Made by a program: the position numbers and the translations under genes. From Cohnella thermotolerans DSM 17683 (lineage in GTDB: Bacteria; Bacillota; Bacilli; Paenibacillales; Paenibacillaceae), in contig NZ_KE386958.1 in the NCBI RefSeq assembly GCF_000429825.1, positions 50,157 to 103,327 on the forward strand: a DNA stretch of 53,171 nucleotides, in the 5' to 3' direction. Numbering within the stretch: the stretch's first letter is position 1; the number at the start of each line of letters is the position of its first letter. Under the pieces are notes generated by a model that searched no databases, was not told the DNA's origin, and worked only from the letters and a program-made list of their open reading frames with translations. This document shows positions 35,113 through 44,444 of the stretch, piece after piece.

Positions 35113-36591
35113 ATGTTCAACAAAAAGGCGGCATGGGCCGTATGGCCTCTGGCGGCGGCTCTGGGCCTGTCGGCCTGCTCTTCGGGAGGCGGCGGCGCTT
35201 CGACGTCCGGTTCGAGCGCATCCCCGGAGTCTTCGCCGAGCGCTTCCGAAAGCGCTTCAACCGGCGGCGCTTCGGCGAAACCGGAAGGCGGCGTCACCAT
35301 CACGGTGCTCAACGAAGGCGCCGTAGGCATCGGCGTAGGCAAACTGGACGATCTGCTGCCCGAGAAGAAGAAGTCGCTCCTGAAGGACGAGGCGCAAACT
35401 CCGCGCGTCCAGGAGTCCGATTTTGCCCGGACGCCCGGACAGAAGGTGCATCCCGGCGTGTTCCCGTACTTTTACCAACAGATCATTAACGACAAGCTGA
35501 AAAGCAAGAACATTACGGTCAAGACGGAAGACTGGGGCTGGGGCGAGCCGCTCATCCAGAAGGAGACGGCCGGCTTCCTCGCCAAGAACGTTCCCGACAT
35601 TATCGTGGGCGAGACGCAAATGCCGGGCTTCGCGCTGCAGGGGCTGCTGGAGCCGTTCCCGGACGACATGGCCGCCGAAATTCGCGAGACGATCGCTCCC
35701 GCCGCCTGGAAGCCGATGGAGGTCGACGGCAAAATTTACGGCTTCGCCTCCCAGCCCGGCGTCAACAGCCTGTTCTGGAACAAGAAGCTGGTGAAGGAAG
35801 CGGGAATCGATCCCGATCAGGCGCCGAAAACGTGGGAGGAGCTGCTGGCCGACATCGAGAAAGTGACGGAAGCGGGCAAAGGCAAGTTCTACGGCGGCGG
35901 CGTCTACGCCGGGCCGAACGCGGGCGGCTATCTGCGCTTCGGCCCCCTGCTCATCGTCAACCACGGCGGTTTCACGGACGCTTCCGGCAACCCGGCCTTC
36001 AACAGCGACGCGAACGTGAAGACGGTCGAGTTCCTGCGGAAACTGAACAAGAACCATCCTGCCGGGCTGATGGTCAATCCGACCGAAGGGCCGTACTTCG
36101 ACGCCTTCAAGAAGCAGCAGACCGCCTACATTATCGACGGGCCGTGGCGGGCGTCCGAGAGCGCGTCGCTCGGCATCGACTACGGCATGTCGCCCATTCC
36201 GCTGCCGGAAGGCGGGGAAGCCGGCAACATTACGATCGGCGCGGCGTTCCACGCGGTGCCCAAGGACGCCAAAAACAAGGAAGCGGCGTTCGAGTATATC
36301 CGCGCGATGTACAGCGACGAGATTCAGACGCTCATCGCCGACACCGGCGTCCGTTCGCCGGTCAAGAAGGCGATCGCGGAATCGCAGGACTACCAGTCGA
36401 AGCACCCCGAGATGTATTTGCACTATCAGGCGATGAACGGGAACGTGCAGGGGCTGCCGACGTTCAAGAAGGAAGACTCCAAAGTATGGCAAATTTTCGG
36501 CGACGCCGTCGCCAAGGCGATCATGACGAACGGCGACATCAAGAGCATTCTGGACGACGCGCAGGCGAAAGCCCAAGCGATCGTCGGCTGA
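35113..36591 (+). CDS. Extracellular sugar-binding lipoprotein
   Basis: A 492-residue family 1 solute-binding protein. The start at 35113 follows GAGGAGGG and gives a lipoprotein signal (lipobox LGLSAC, Cys about 21) and a long Ser/Gly/Ala tether. An in-frame ATG at 35059 lies inside the promoter and is rejected. Mature motifs include PDIIVGETQMPGFALQGLLEPF, GFASQPGVNSLFWNKKLV and AYIIDGPWRASE. It has its own promoter with a copy of the shared operator, so it can be made in excess over the permeases. It should bind the oligosaccharide degraded by the following GH38 enzyme. Confidence 0.93.
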   Translation: MFNKKAAWAVWPLAAALGLSACSSGGGGASTSGSSASPESSPSASESASTGGASAKPEGGVTITVLNEGAVGIGVGKLDDLLPEKKKSLLKDEAQTPRVQESDFARTPGQKVHPGVFPYFYQQIINDKLKSKNITVKTEDWGWGEPLIQKETAGFLAKNVPDIIVGETQMPGFALQGLLEPFPDDMAAEIRETIAPAAWKPMEVDGKIYGFASQPGVNSLFWNKKLVKEAGIDPDQAPKTWEELLADIEKVTEAGKGKFYGGGVYAGPNAGGYLRFGPLLIVNHGGFTDASGNPAFNSDANVKTVEFLRKLNKNHPAGLMVNPTEGPYFDAFKKQQTAYIIDGPWRASESASLGIDYGMSPIPLPEGGEAGNITIGAAFHAVPKDAKNKEAAFEYIRAMYSDEIQTLIADTGVRSPVKKAIAESQDYQSKHPEMYLHYQAMNGNVQGLPTFKKEDSKVWQIFGDAVAKAIMTNGDIKSILDDAQAKAQAIVG

Positions 36592-36676
36592 CGGACGGAG
36601 CGATCATAGAGTCGGAAGAAGAGGGCTGTCCTACGCCAGCCCTTTTCTCCGTTAAGACGGAGAGGAGCGGGCGGGA

Positions 36677-39600
36677 ATGCCTTACGAAATTGGCAAGGTG
36701 ATGAGAGAGAAAGCGGCGAGGACGCTCGAGCGGCTGCGCGAAGCGATTTATCGACCGGTCGCCGCTCTGGAGACGGAGGCCTGGGTGACGCGGGAGCCGG
36801 TGCCGTATGCGGAGCGGATGCAGGGCTCCCGGCTGCGGCTCAAGCCCGGCGACCGGTGGGGGGAGCTGTGGGACTGCGCCTGGTTTCATTTCAAGGGCGT
36901 CGTGCCGGAGGAAGCCGCAGGCTGCAAAGTCGTGCTGCTGATCGACGTGAACGGGGAGCTGTGCCTCGTCGACGAGGAAGGCTCGCCGAGGCAGGGCCTT
37001 ACCAACGTGAATTCGGAATTCGACTACGAGCTCGGCCTTCCCGGCAAGCGGGTGGTGGACGTTGCGCAGCGGGCCGCCGGGGGCGAGATCGTCGACCTGT
37101 GGGCGGACGCGGGCTGCAACGACCTGTTCGGGCGGTACCGGAGCGGCACGCTCAAGGAGGCCGACATCGCCGTATGCGATGAGGAGGTCCGCAAGCTGTA
37201 CTACGATTTCGAGGTACTGCTGGAGCTGGCGGGGCAAGTGCCGCCGGACAGTTCGCGCCGGGCGCGAATCGAGCGGAAGCTGTACGAAGCCGCGAACGCG
37301 CTCTCGGTCATCGACGCGGAGTCGGTGCGCCGGGCGTCCGCGATGCTCGCCCCGGAGCTGGCGCGCCGGGGCGGCGACGCCGAGCTTCGGGTGAGCGCCG
37401 TGGGGCATGCGCACATCGACCTGGCGTGGCTGTGGCCGATCCGCGAGACGATCCGCAAGGGCGCGCGCACCTTTTCCACCGTTCTAAGGAACATGGAGAA
37501 GTATCCCGACTACGTATTCGGCGCGAGCCAGCCGCAGCTGTACCAGTGGATGAAGGAGCATTATCCGAAGCTGTACGGGCAAATCAAGGAGCGGGTGCGG
37601 GAAGGCCGGTGGGAGCCGCAGGGCGCCATGTGGGTCGAGCCCGACACGAACGTCTCCGGCGGCGAGGCGCTCGTTCGGCAGCTGCTGTACGGCAAGCGGT
37701 TTTTCCGGGAGGAGTTCGGCGTGGACGTCCGGGTGCTGTGGCTGCCCGACGTGTTCGGCTATTCCGGCAGCTTGCCGCAATTGCTGAAGCTGGCGGGCGT
37801 CTCGTACATGATGACGCAGAAGCTGTCCTGGAACGTCTACAACAAGCATCCGCACCACAGCTTCATTTGGGAGGGCATCGACGGCACGGGCATTCTGACG
37901 CATCTGCCGCCGGAGGACACGTACAACAGCCCCGCGGCGCCCCGTTCCCTGGCGAAGATCGAGCGGGAATATGCGGACAAGAACGTCTCCGGGCACGCGC
38001 TGATGTTGTTCGGCATCGGCGACGGCGGCGGGGGGCCCGGCGAAGAGCATCTGGAACGGTTGGCCCGGGAGAAGAATCTGTCGGGGCTGCCGCCGGTCGT
38101 GCAGGAGCCTTCGATCGCCTTTTTCCTTCGGCTGGAGGAGGAGGCTGCCTCCCTGCAGCGCTTCCGGGGCGAGCTCTACCTGGAGAAGCATCAGGGCACG
38201 CTGACGTCGCAGGCGCGCAACAAACGGTACAACCGGCTCATGGAACTGGCGCTGCGGGAAGCGGAGTTCGCCTGGTCGCTCGCGCAGGCGCTCGGCGCGG
38301 ACGGCTATCCTGCGGAGCGGCTGGAGCGCATCTGGAAGGAAGTGCTGCTCTACCAGTTCCACGACATTTTGCCGGGCTCCTCGATCGCGCGCGTTTACGA
38401 GGAGTCGCTGGAGCGGTACGCGGCGCTGTACGGGGAAGCGCGGGAGCTTGGGCTCGCGGCTTATGCGGGAGCGGCGGCGCGAATGGGGCTGTCCGGCGCG
38501 CCGGTCGTCTTCAACTCGCTGCCGTGGGAACGCGAGGAATGGGTGGAGTGGAACGGCGGCTGGCACGCGGTCCGCGTTCCGGCGATGGGCGGCGTCGCGC
38601 TGGCGGACGCGGCGAGACCGGCTGACCTCGGGGCGCTGCGGGCCGGCGATGCGGTCATCGAGAACGAGCGGCTGCGCGTAACGTTCGCCGCGGACGGCAG
38701 CTTGGCGTCGGTGTACGACAAGGCGTCCGGCCGCGAGGCGCTTCGCCCCGGCGGGCGGGGCAACGTGCTGACGGTGTATTACGACGACGGGGACGCCTGG
38801 GATTTTCCCCGCGATTACCGCGATACCGTCGCGGGAACGATGCGGCTCGAGCGCGTCGAGTACGCCGTGCGAGGCCATCTTGCGGTCGCGGAGCAGCATT
38901 ACCGCTTCGGCGAGTCGGCGCTGAAGCTCGTCGTGTCCGTCGCGGAGGGCGGCGCCTTCGTGGAGTTCGCCGCCGAAGCGGACTGGCGGGAATCGGGCAA
39001 GATGCTGCGGGCCTCGTTCGACACCTGCGTGCGGACCGATACGGTCAACTGCGAGATCCAGTTCGGCTACCTGAAGCGGCCCGCTACGCGCAACACGCTG
39101 CTGGAGATGGCGAGGGACGAAGTTTGCGCACACCATTACATCGATCTGTCGCAGCCGGATTACGGCGTGGCGCTGCTGAACGACTGCAAATACGGCCACC
39201 GGGCCGAAGACGGCGTGCTCGACTTGAATTTGCTGCGCAGCCCCTCGTATCCCGATCCTTCCGCCGACCGCGCGCGGCACGAATTCCGCTATGCGCTGCT
39301 CCCGCACGAAGGCGACTTCGTTCAGGCGGGCGTAGCCCGCAAGGGCTATGAGTTCAACGTACCGCTGGTCGTTGCGGTGGGGGCGGAAGGCCGCGGGGGC
39401 GTGGATTCGGGAAGGGTGACAGAGGTTGAGCCGGGAAAAGCGGCAACGGAAAGCAGGGCGGTCGCGGAGGCGGAGTTGGCGGCGGGCCGCGTCATTGCGG
39501 AGTCTAAGGCGGCTGCAGGCTTCGCCGAAGGACGGTCGCTGAGTTGGATCGCGGTCGATCACCCGCACGTCATGATCGAAGCGGTGAAGAAAGCTGAAGA

Positions 39601-39802
39601 CAGCGAGCACACGATCGTTCGTCTCTATGAGAGCGCAGGCGCATCGGCACGCGTTCGGGTTGCGTTCGGTCTCCCTTGCGCATCGGCGGAGGAGACGAAT
39701 TTGATGGAAGAGGAAGCGGCGCCGCTCGCGTTAGAAGACAATGGGATCGGGCTGGAGTTCCGGCCGTTCGAGATCAAGACGATTCGGCTCAAGCGGGCCT
39801 AA
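36677..39802 (+). CDS. Alpha-mannosidase, glycoside hydrolase family 38
   Basis: A 1041-residue GH38 enzyme without a signal peptide, so it acts on imported oligosaccharides. The zinc and substrate ligands are His244-Ala-His246-Ile-Asp248 in GHAHIDLAWLWP; the nucleophile is Asp358 in WLPDVFGYSG. Further family features are the N-terminal carbohydrate-binding beta region (WGELWDCAWFHFKG), the KHQGTLTSQARNKRYNR helix segment and FHDILPGSSI. Near the C-terminus (about 900-950) there is an Ala/Glu/Gly-rich low-complexity insertion not expected in the fold. It lies 85 bp after the binding-protein gene. It would release mannose from alpha-mannosides. Confidence 0.95.
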   Translation: MPYEIGKVMREKAARTLERLREAIYRPVAALETEAWVTREPVPYAERMQGSRLRLKPGDRWGELWDCAWFHFKGVVPEEAAGCKVVLLIDVNGELCLVDEEGSPRQGLTNVNSEFDYELGLPGKRVVDVAQRAAGGEIVDLWADAGCNDLFGRYRSGTLKEADIAVCDEEVRKLYYDFEVLLELAGQVPPDSSRRARIERKLYEAANALSVIDAESVRRASAMLAPELARRGGDAELRVSAVGHAHIDLAWLWPIRETIRKGARTFSTVLRNMEKYPDYVFGASQPQLYQWMKEHYPKLYGQIKERVREGRWEPQGAMWVEPDTNVSGGEALVRQLLYGKRFFREEFGVDVRVLWLPDVFGYSGSLPQLLKLAGVSYMMTQKLSWNVYNKHPHHSFIWEGIDGTGILTHLPPEDTYNSPAAPRSLAKIEREYADKNVSGHALMLFGIGDGGGGPGEEHLERLAREKNLSGLPPVVQEPSIAFFLRLEEEAASLQRFRGELYLEKHQGTLTSQARNKRYNRLMELALREAEFAWSLAQALGADGYPAERLERIWKEVLLYQFHDILPGSSIARVYEESLERYAALYGEARELGLAAYAGAAARMGLSGAPVVFNSLPWEREEWVEWNGGWHAVRVPAMGGVALADAARPADLGALRAGDAVIENERLRVTFAADGSLASVYDKASGREALRPGGRGNVLTVYYDDGDAWDFPRDYRDTVAGTMRLERVEYAVRGHLAVAEQHYRFGESALKLVVSVAEGGAFVEFAAEADWRESGKMLRASFDTCVRTDTVNCEIQFGYLKRPATRNTLLEMARDEVCAHHYIDLSQPDYGVALLNDCKYGHRAEDGVLDLNLLRSPSYPDPSADRARHEFRYALLPHEGDFVQAGVARKGYEFNVPLVVAVGAEGRGGVDSGRVTEVEPGKAATESRAVAEAELAAGRVIAESKAAAGFAEGRSLSWIAVDHPHVMIEAVKKAEDSEHTIVRLYESAGASARVRVAFGLPCASAEETNLMEEEAAPLALEDNGIGLEFRPFEIKTIRLKRA

Positions 39803-39816
39803 GGAGGGAACGGAGA

Positions 39817-42045
39817 ATGCCGGACAGTAGCAGGGATGAAGAGCGGACGGGGTTTCAGGAAGGGAGCGCCTATGGAAGCGCCTACGATTTGCAGACCGAC
39901 TTCGTCATGGTATACGGCATCGGCCCCACGATGACGGACCGCATCAGGCAGTGGAAGGAAGCCGGCTATGTCGTTCATCTCATGACGGGCGTCTCCTGGG
40001 GCGCATACGGGGACTATCTGGACGGACGGTTCGACGGGCGCGCCCATTGGGACGAAGCCCAGACGTACAAGGACGGAGAGCGCATCATTCACGGCACCTC
40101 CGCTCACATTCCGTACATGATCCCGACCTTGTCGTACGCGGATTTTCTCATCGAACGGATCCGGCCCGCCGTCGACGCCGGCGTGGAGGCGATTCATCTG
40201 GAGGAGCCGGAAATCTGGGTCGAGGACGGCTATTCGGAAGCGTTCAAGCGCGAATGGCGCATCTACTACGGCGAAGATTGGCAGGCGCCGCACGGCTCGG
40301 AGGATGCGCAATACCGGGCTTCGAAGCTCAAAGCGTACCTCTACGCGAGATGTCTGGACCGCGTTTGTTCGGCGCTTAAGGAATATTCGCTCGTCAAGCA
40401 TGGCCGCGCCCTGCGCTTTTTCGTCCCGACCCATAGCCTGATCAATTATACCCAATGGCGCATCGTCAGCCCGGAGTCCCGGCTGCTGGAGCTTCCGTCG
40501 GTCGACGGCTATATTGCCCAGGTGTGGACCGGCACGTCGCGCACCGCGAATGTGTACGAAGGACGCAGACGGGAGCGCACCTTCGAGACGGCATACCTAG
40601 AATACGGGATTATGCAGGAGCTCGTCCGGGGAACGGGGAAGCGAATGTGGTTCCTGCACGACCCGATCGAGGACGATCCGAAGCGGGACTGGAACGACTA
40701 CCGGACGAATTATTTGAAAACGCTGGTCGCTTCGCTGCTGCATCCGGACGTGTCCCGATACGAGGTGGCGCCTTGGCCGAGGCGCATTTTCGAAGGGCGG
40801 TACGCCGGGATTGGCGGAGAGAAGACGGGCATTCCGGGCGATTACGCGACGATGCTGCTCACTCTCATGCATACGCTGGGCAACATGGATCAGCCGTGCC
40901 GGAAGGACGCGGGGAGCGATCCCCGGGTGGGCGTGCTGCTGGCGGATTCCGCCATGTTCCAGCGCATGCGCATCGGCAAGGAGACGGCGGGCTTCCTGCT
41001 TAAATACGACGGGACGAACGAGGTGGAAATCACGGACGAAGACGCGCTGGAACTGCTCGATTTCTCCGATTTCTACGGATTGACGCTGCCTCTGGTGAAG
41101 CACGGTTTGCCGGTGCGGCCGGTGCAGTTGGACAATATCCGCCGCTATCCCGGGTATTTGGACGATTACCGGCTGCTCGTGCTGAGCTACGAGTTCATGA
41201 AGCCGGAGCATCCGGATTTGCACGCCGCGCTGGCGCAATGGGTGAGAGAAGGAGGCGTGCTCCTTTACGTCGGCGACGACAGCGATCCGTACCACGGCGT
41301 GCGCGAGTGGTGGAACGGCGGCAGACGGCGGTATGCGAGCCCGCGGGAGCATCTTTTTGGGGCGCTTGGCGTGCCCGCGAATGTGCCGGAGGGCTGGAGC
41401 CGCGTCGGCTTGGGCGCGCTCGGGTACTTGCGGGCGGCGCCCCGCCGCTTGGCGGAAAGCCGCGAAGGCGCGGATTTGCTGCGCCGCGCCGTGGCGGAGG
41501 GGCTGCAGAGGAGCGCCGCTGCCGGCGGAGATGATGCAAACGGTATGAAAGGCGAGGGCAAGGGCGGTGCGGGGGGGCGCCCCTCCAACGCTTTCGTGCT
41601 GCGAAGAGGGCCTTACATCATCGCTTCCGTGATGGAAGAGTCGGTTCACGATCGTCCGCTGACGCTGGAGGGGCTTTTCGTCAATCTGTTGGATTCGTCG
41701 CTTCCGATCGTGCGGAGACTGACGGTAGTTCCGGGAGAGCAGGGGTTACTCTACGATCTAGAGGCCGAAGACGCGCGGAGGGGGGGCAGTGTGATTGCCG
41801 CCTCCTCGCGGATCGAGCGATATGTGGAAGGGGAAGGACGCATCGCCTTTACGGCCAAGGGGCCGACCGGGATCGAAGCGGTCTGCCGGCTCCGCTGCCC
41901 GTTCGAGCCCGCCGCCGTCTCGGCTTCGGCCGAAGCGGGAGGGGAGGAGGCGAAGCCGCTGCCGTTCGAATGGGACGCTGAGACGCGGACGCTGCTGATC
42001 CGCTACAGGCACCGGCCCGGCGGGGTGCGGATTGTAGTGGCGTAG
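39817..42045 (+). CDS. Unassigned glycoside-hydrolase-like protein, GH42-like layout
   Basis: A 742-residue protein I cannot place in a named family. Residues 20-340 look like a (beta/alpha)8 barrel: VYGIGPTMTDRIRQWKEAGYVVHLMTG, a Glu-rich strand end AIHLEEPEIWVEDGY (Glu129, Glu130, Glu132), RFFVPTHSLINYTQW, YIAQVWTGTSRT and MWFLHDPIEDD. Residues 370-490 resemble the alpha/beta domain after GH42 barrels (VGVLLADSAMFQRM, LLVLSYEFMKPEH, GGVLLYVGDDSDPY). The C-terminus is beta-rich. A Gly/Lys-rich insertion lies near 570-590. No signal peptide. AAGGAGGGA before the ATG and a 14-bp gap tie it to the GH38 gene, so a role in the same glycan pathway is likely. Confidence 0.85.
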   Translation: MPDSSRDEERTGFQEGSAYGSAYDLQTDFVMVYGIGPTMTDRIRQWKEAGYVVHLMTGVSWGAYGDYLDGRFDGRAHWDEAQTYKDGERIIHGTSAHIPYMIPTLSYADFLIERIRPAVDAGVEAIHLEEPEIWVEDGYSEAFKREWRIYYGEDWQAPHGSEDAQYRASKLKAYLYARCLDRVCSALKEYSLVKHGRALRFFVPTHSLINYTQWRIVSPESRLLELPSVDGYIAQVWTGTSRTANVYEGRRRERTFETAYLEYGIMQELVRGTGKRMWFLHDPIEDDPKRDWNDYRTNYLKTLVASLLHPDVSRYEVAPWPRRIFEGRYAGIGGEKTGIPGDYATMLLTLMHTLGNMDQPCRKDAGSDPRVGVLLADSAMFQRMRIGKETAGFLLKYDGTNEVEITDEDALELLDFSDFYGLTLPLVKHGLPVRPVQLDNIRRYPGYLDDYRLLVLSYEFMKPEHPDLHAALAQWVREGGVLLYVGDDSDPYHGVREWWNGGRRRYASPREHLFGALGVPANVPEGWSRVGLGALGYLRAAPRRLAESREGADLLRRAVAEGLQRSAAAGGDDANGMKGEGKGGAGGRPSNAFVLRRGPYIIASVMEESVHDRPLTLEGLFVNLLDSSLPIVRRLTVVPGEQGLLYDLEAEDARRGGSVIAASSRIERYVEGEGRIAFTAKGPTGIEAVCRLRCPFEPAAVSASAEAGGEEAKPLPFEWDAETRTLLIRYRHRPGGVRIVVA

Positions 42046-42151
42046 GCGGGGCAGGCGCCAAAGAGAGCAACCAGCTTCCTCTCTTTCTTCGCCTCCCCTT
42101 AAGGAGGCGCATTTCTTAACGCCCCAGCAACGAATCTGCCAGCGACGCAAC

Positions 42152-42225
42152 AAGAAAGGGACTGTGCGCGTGCCCCGGTCGATTCTTACCGACCCGGCCC
42201 GATGGCTGCAGTCCCTTTCTTTTCC
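42152..42225. terminator. Bidirectional terminator between convergent genes
   Basis: AAGAAAGGGACTG (42152-42164) pairs perfectly with CAGTCCCTTTCTT (42209-42221), flanked by A and T residues on either side. The long loop carries a second small stem (CGGTC with GACCG). It can serve both the plus-strand glycosidase unit and the minus-strand DUF4965 gene. Confidence 0.8.
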
Positions 42226-42236
42226 CAGCGCCCGAC

Positions 42237-44249
42237 TCAGGAGAAAGCGCGGGAACCCCAGCGATCCTTCAGCAGCTTGATGAACAGCCCGCCCACGACG
42301 CTGCGATGCTGGAAGTTCATCTGCCTGGCGTCGTCCGTGCGGTACCAGTCCGAGAAAGGCACACGGTCCGGCGTCTCGTCGGCGAAGCGCCAGAGCGGCT
42401 CGATCAGCGCGCGGAACTCGCCGTCGTCTTCGGCCAGCGAGGCCGCCCATACGAGCCAGTCGGACTTCGTATAGTTTTCGCGGCTGTCGAGCGGGACCCC
42501 ATACCGTTGTCTGCGGGACAAGTACCAGACGACTTCCTTCTTGCGAACCTCCGGGCTGAACAGCTCCGTGCCGAACAGAACGTCCCACACCAGATTGTAT
42601 TTCAGGCTCCAGGAGCCGTCCCGACCGAACGCCAGCTTCGTGTGCAGCCCGCCGTCCGCCAGAGCCTCCCATGCGGCCGCCATCTCCCGGGCGACGCCCA
42701 TATAACGCTCCGCTTCCGCTTCGCGTCCCAGTTGGCGGCACAGGAGGGCGTAAGCGGCGACGCCCATGACGGCTTTGACCGACAAATTCGCATTGCGCGC
42801 CAGATGCCCCGCGAAATCGTCCGTGCAAAGCTGGTTCTCCGGATCGAGCCCGTGCTCGGCCAAATAGTCGGCCCATTGCTTCAGAACTTCCGCGTGCGCC
42901 TCCGCGAAGCCGGTCCGGCCGTCGGCCAGGGAGGCTTCGGCGGCCATGATCAGCATGTTGCCGCATTCCTCGACCGGCATCTGCCCTTCGATCGACTGCG
43001 CGTACACCTGCCCGTTCGCGAGCGGATATTGCCCGGCGTCGTGCGGCGCGAAGTCGAACGCCCACGCCTCGCTGGCGGCGAACTTGAAGATCGGCCGCAT
43101 CATCGCGCGGACAAGCTCGGGATTGTAGAGCAGGAAAAGCGGCATCGACGGGTAGCTGACGTCGACCGTCGCGATGCAGCCGTTGCTGTAGCACTCCTTG
43201 GAGAGGAACAGCAGGTTGCCGTCGCGGTCGGTCACGAGCTTGTGGGCGGCGATCGCCTGGCGATAGGAGATCGCCAGCAAATCCGCGTACCGCTCGCCTC
43301 CGGCTTGGGCCGCGTCCGCCAGCAGCTGCCGGTCGAACGCCTCGCAGCGGCGCAGGACGGCGTCGTATTCCGCGACCGCCGCAGCGATCATGGCGGACGC
43401 CGACATTCCGTCTCGCCGCCAATAAGCGGGGCGCTTGTCCCCGAAATATTCGATCGACAGGACGTCGTCGTAGGCGAGCGTAACGAGCCGGGAGACCGGC
43501 TTCTCCCCGACCGGCCCCAGGTCAAACGTTGCGGCCAGCGCGGGGTAGCCGTCGCGAACGGCGCGCGGCATGGACCAATCGCCATCGTACGTCAATGCCT
43601 CGCCCCGGACGAACCGCTTGCGCATGGAGGCGGGCCCGATTCGCACGGCCGTCCCCTCCGTTTGCGGACAGGCCAGGTAGAAGCGGCCCCACTCGATCCG
43701 CAGGTCGTCCCCGGAGCGGGTCAGCATCCGCTGATCCTCATGCTCGATATGCAGGAGATGAAGACCGTCCGCTTGCCCCTCGCCCCATACGACCCGCTGC
43801 TCGCTGTCGTTCACGCACCATTCGCCGGTGACATCGAAGTACAGCCGGACATCGTGCGGCCGCCCGTCCGTCGAGCGGGCTTCCAGGGAGACGTAGGAGG
43901 CCGGACGGGAGAGCAGATCCAGGTCGTCCAACAGCAGCGGTGTCGTAAAAAGGACCGTCAGCGCAACGCCGTCCGCTTCAAAATCGTAGCGGGTCGACAG
44001 CGGCGTCACCCGAAGGCCGGTTTGGCGCATGGCAGGGGGCTCGGCGTAGTAAAGCTCCGCGCTCGGCTCGACCCGTCCGGCAAAGCGGCGGACGGCGCCG
44101 TCGATTCGAATGAGGCCGGTCATCGCATGCCTTCTGCCGGTCCAATGGCGCGTGTCGTCGTCGGTCAGGCGATCGGCCATCGACCAGACGCTGAAATACG
44201 GATCGACGGTCACAAGCGGAACGGCCGGCGGTCGAAACGGTTTGTCCAT
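42237..44249 (-). CDS. DUF4965/DUF5127/DUF1793 protein, glutaminase-A-like
   Basis: A 670-residue protein of the family named after Aspergillus glutaminase A. The start PPAVPLVTVDPYFSVWSMADRLTDD is typical of the N-terminal beta domain, and the helical part has SYPSMPLFLLYNPELVRAMMRPIF and DFAPHDAGQYPLANG. The C-terminus has SDWYRTDDARQMNFQHRSVVGG. Bacterial members often lie in glycan-degradation loci and may be glycosidases, so the glutaminase label is doubtful. No signal peptide is visible. It is transcribed alone, convergent with the GH38 unit, and its promoter contains the exact 19-bp operator copy shared with the transporter operon. Confidence 0.9.
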   Translation of the reverse strand: MDKPFRPPAVPLVTVDPYFSVWSMADRLTDDDTRHWTGRRHAMTGLIRIDGAVRRFAGRVEPSAELYYAEPPAMRQTGLRVTPLSTRYDFEADGVALTVLFTTPLLLDDLDLLSRPASYVSLEARSTDGRPHDVRLYFDVTGEWCVNDSEQRVVWGEGQADGLHLLHIEHEDQRMLTRSGDDLRIEWGRFYLACPQTEGTAVRIGPASMRKRFVRGEALTYDGDWSMPRAVRDGYPALAATFDLGPVGEKPVSRLVTLAYDDVLSIEYFGDKRPAYWRRDGMSASAMIAAAVAEYDAVLRRCEAFDRQLLADAAQAGGERYADLLAISYRQAIAAHKLVTDRDGNLLFLSKECYSNGCIATVDVSYPSMPLFLLYNPELVRAMMRPIFKFAASEAWAFDFAPHDAGQYPLANGQVYAQSIEGQMPVEECGNMLIMAAEASLADGRTGFAEAHAEVLKQWADYLAEHGLDPENQLCTDDFAGHLARNANLSVKAVMGVAAYALLCRQLGREAEAERYMGVAREMAAAWEALADGGLHTKLAFGRDGSWSLKYNLVWDVLFGTELFSPEVRKKEVVWYLSRRQRYGVPLDSRENYTKSDWLVWAASLAEDDGEFRALIEPLWRFADETPDRVPFSDWYRTDDARQMNFQHRSVVGGLFIKLLKDRWGSRAFS

Positions 44250-44284
44250 GAGGCATCTCCTTTAGCCAAAAATTGAAATAAATA

Positions 44285-44303
44285 AGATATATTAAATATA
44301 ACA
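44285..44303 (-). promoter_or_regulatory. Shared AT-rich operator, copy 3, within a promoter
   Basis: On the minus strand this reads TGTTATATTTAATATATCT, identical over 19 bp to 33029-33047. TTGCGA upstream (complement of 44318-44323) and TATATT inside the operator form a 16-bp-spaced promoter, so a bound repressor would cover the -10. Confidence 0.75.
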
Positions 44304-44386
44304 TTAAATCCGTTTTTCGCAACGGTTATTTGCAGAAGGGTTGAATGAACGCGCTTCCAAAATCTCCTTTGTTTAAAAATGATCTG

Positions 44387-44405
44387 TATAATATAATTAA
44401 TATGT
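44387..44405 (+). promoter_or_regulatory. Operator-like site and -10 before the GxGYxYP pseudogene
   Basis: TATAAT at 44387-44392 is a consensus -10. TATAATTAATATGT at 44392-44405 differs at two positions from the core TATATTTAATATAT. The pseudogene therefore seems to have belonged to the same regulon. The -35 is not clear. Confidence 0.5.
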
Positions 44406-44444
44406 CATTTCTAATCCACTCCTTAAAGGGTAGGAGGAATTCTG

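Noticed and set aside
37484-39610. Frame of about 700 codons antisense to the alpha-mannosidase
   Set aside because: Shadow of a GC-rich gene with clear GH38 catalytic motifs on the plus strand; no recognisable domains.
42306-44276. Frame of about 650 codons opposite the DUF4965 gene
   Set aside because: No family features and no ribosome-binding site; the minus strand encodes a clear family protein across the same interval.
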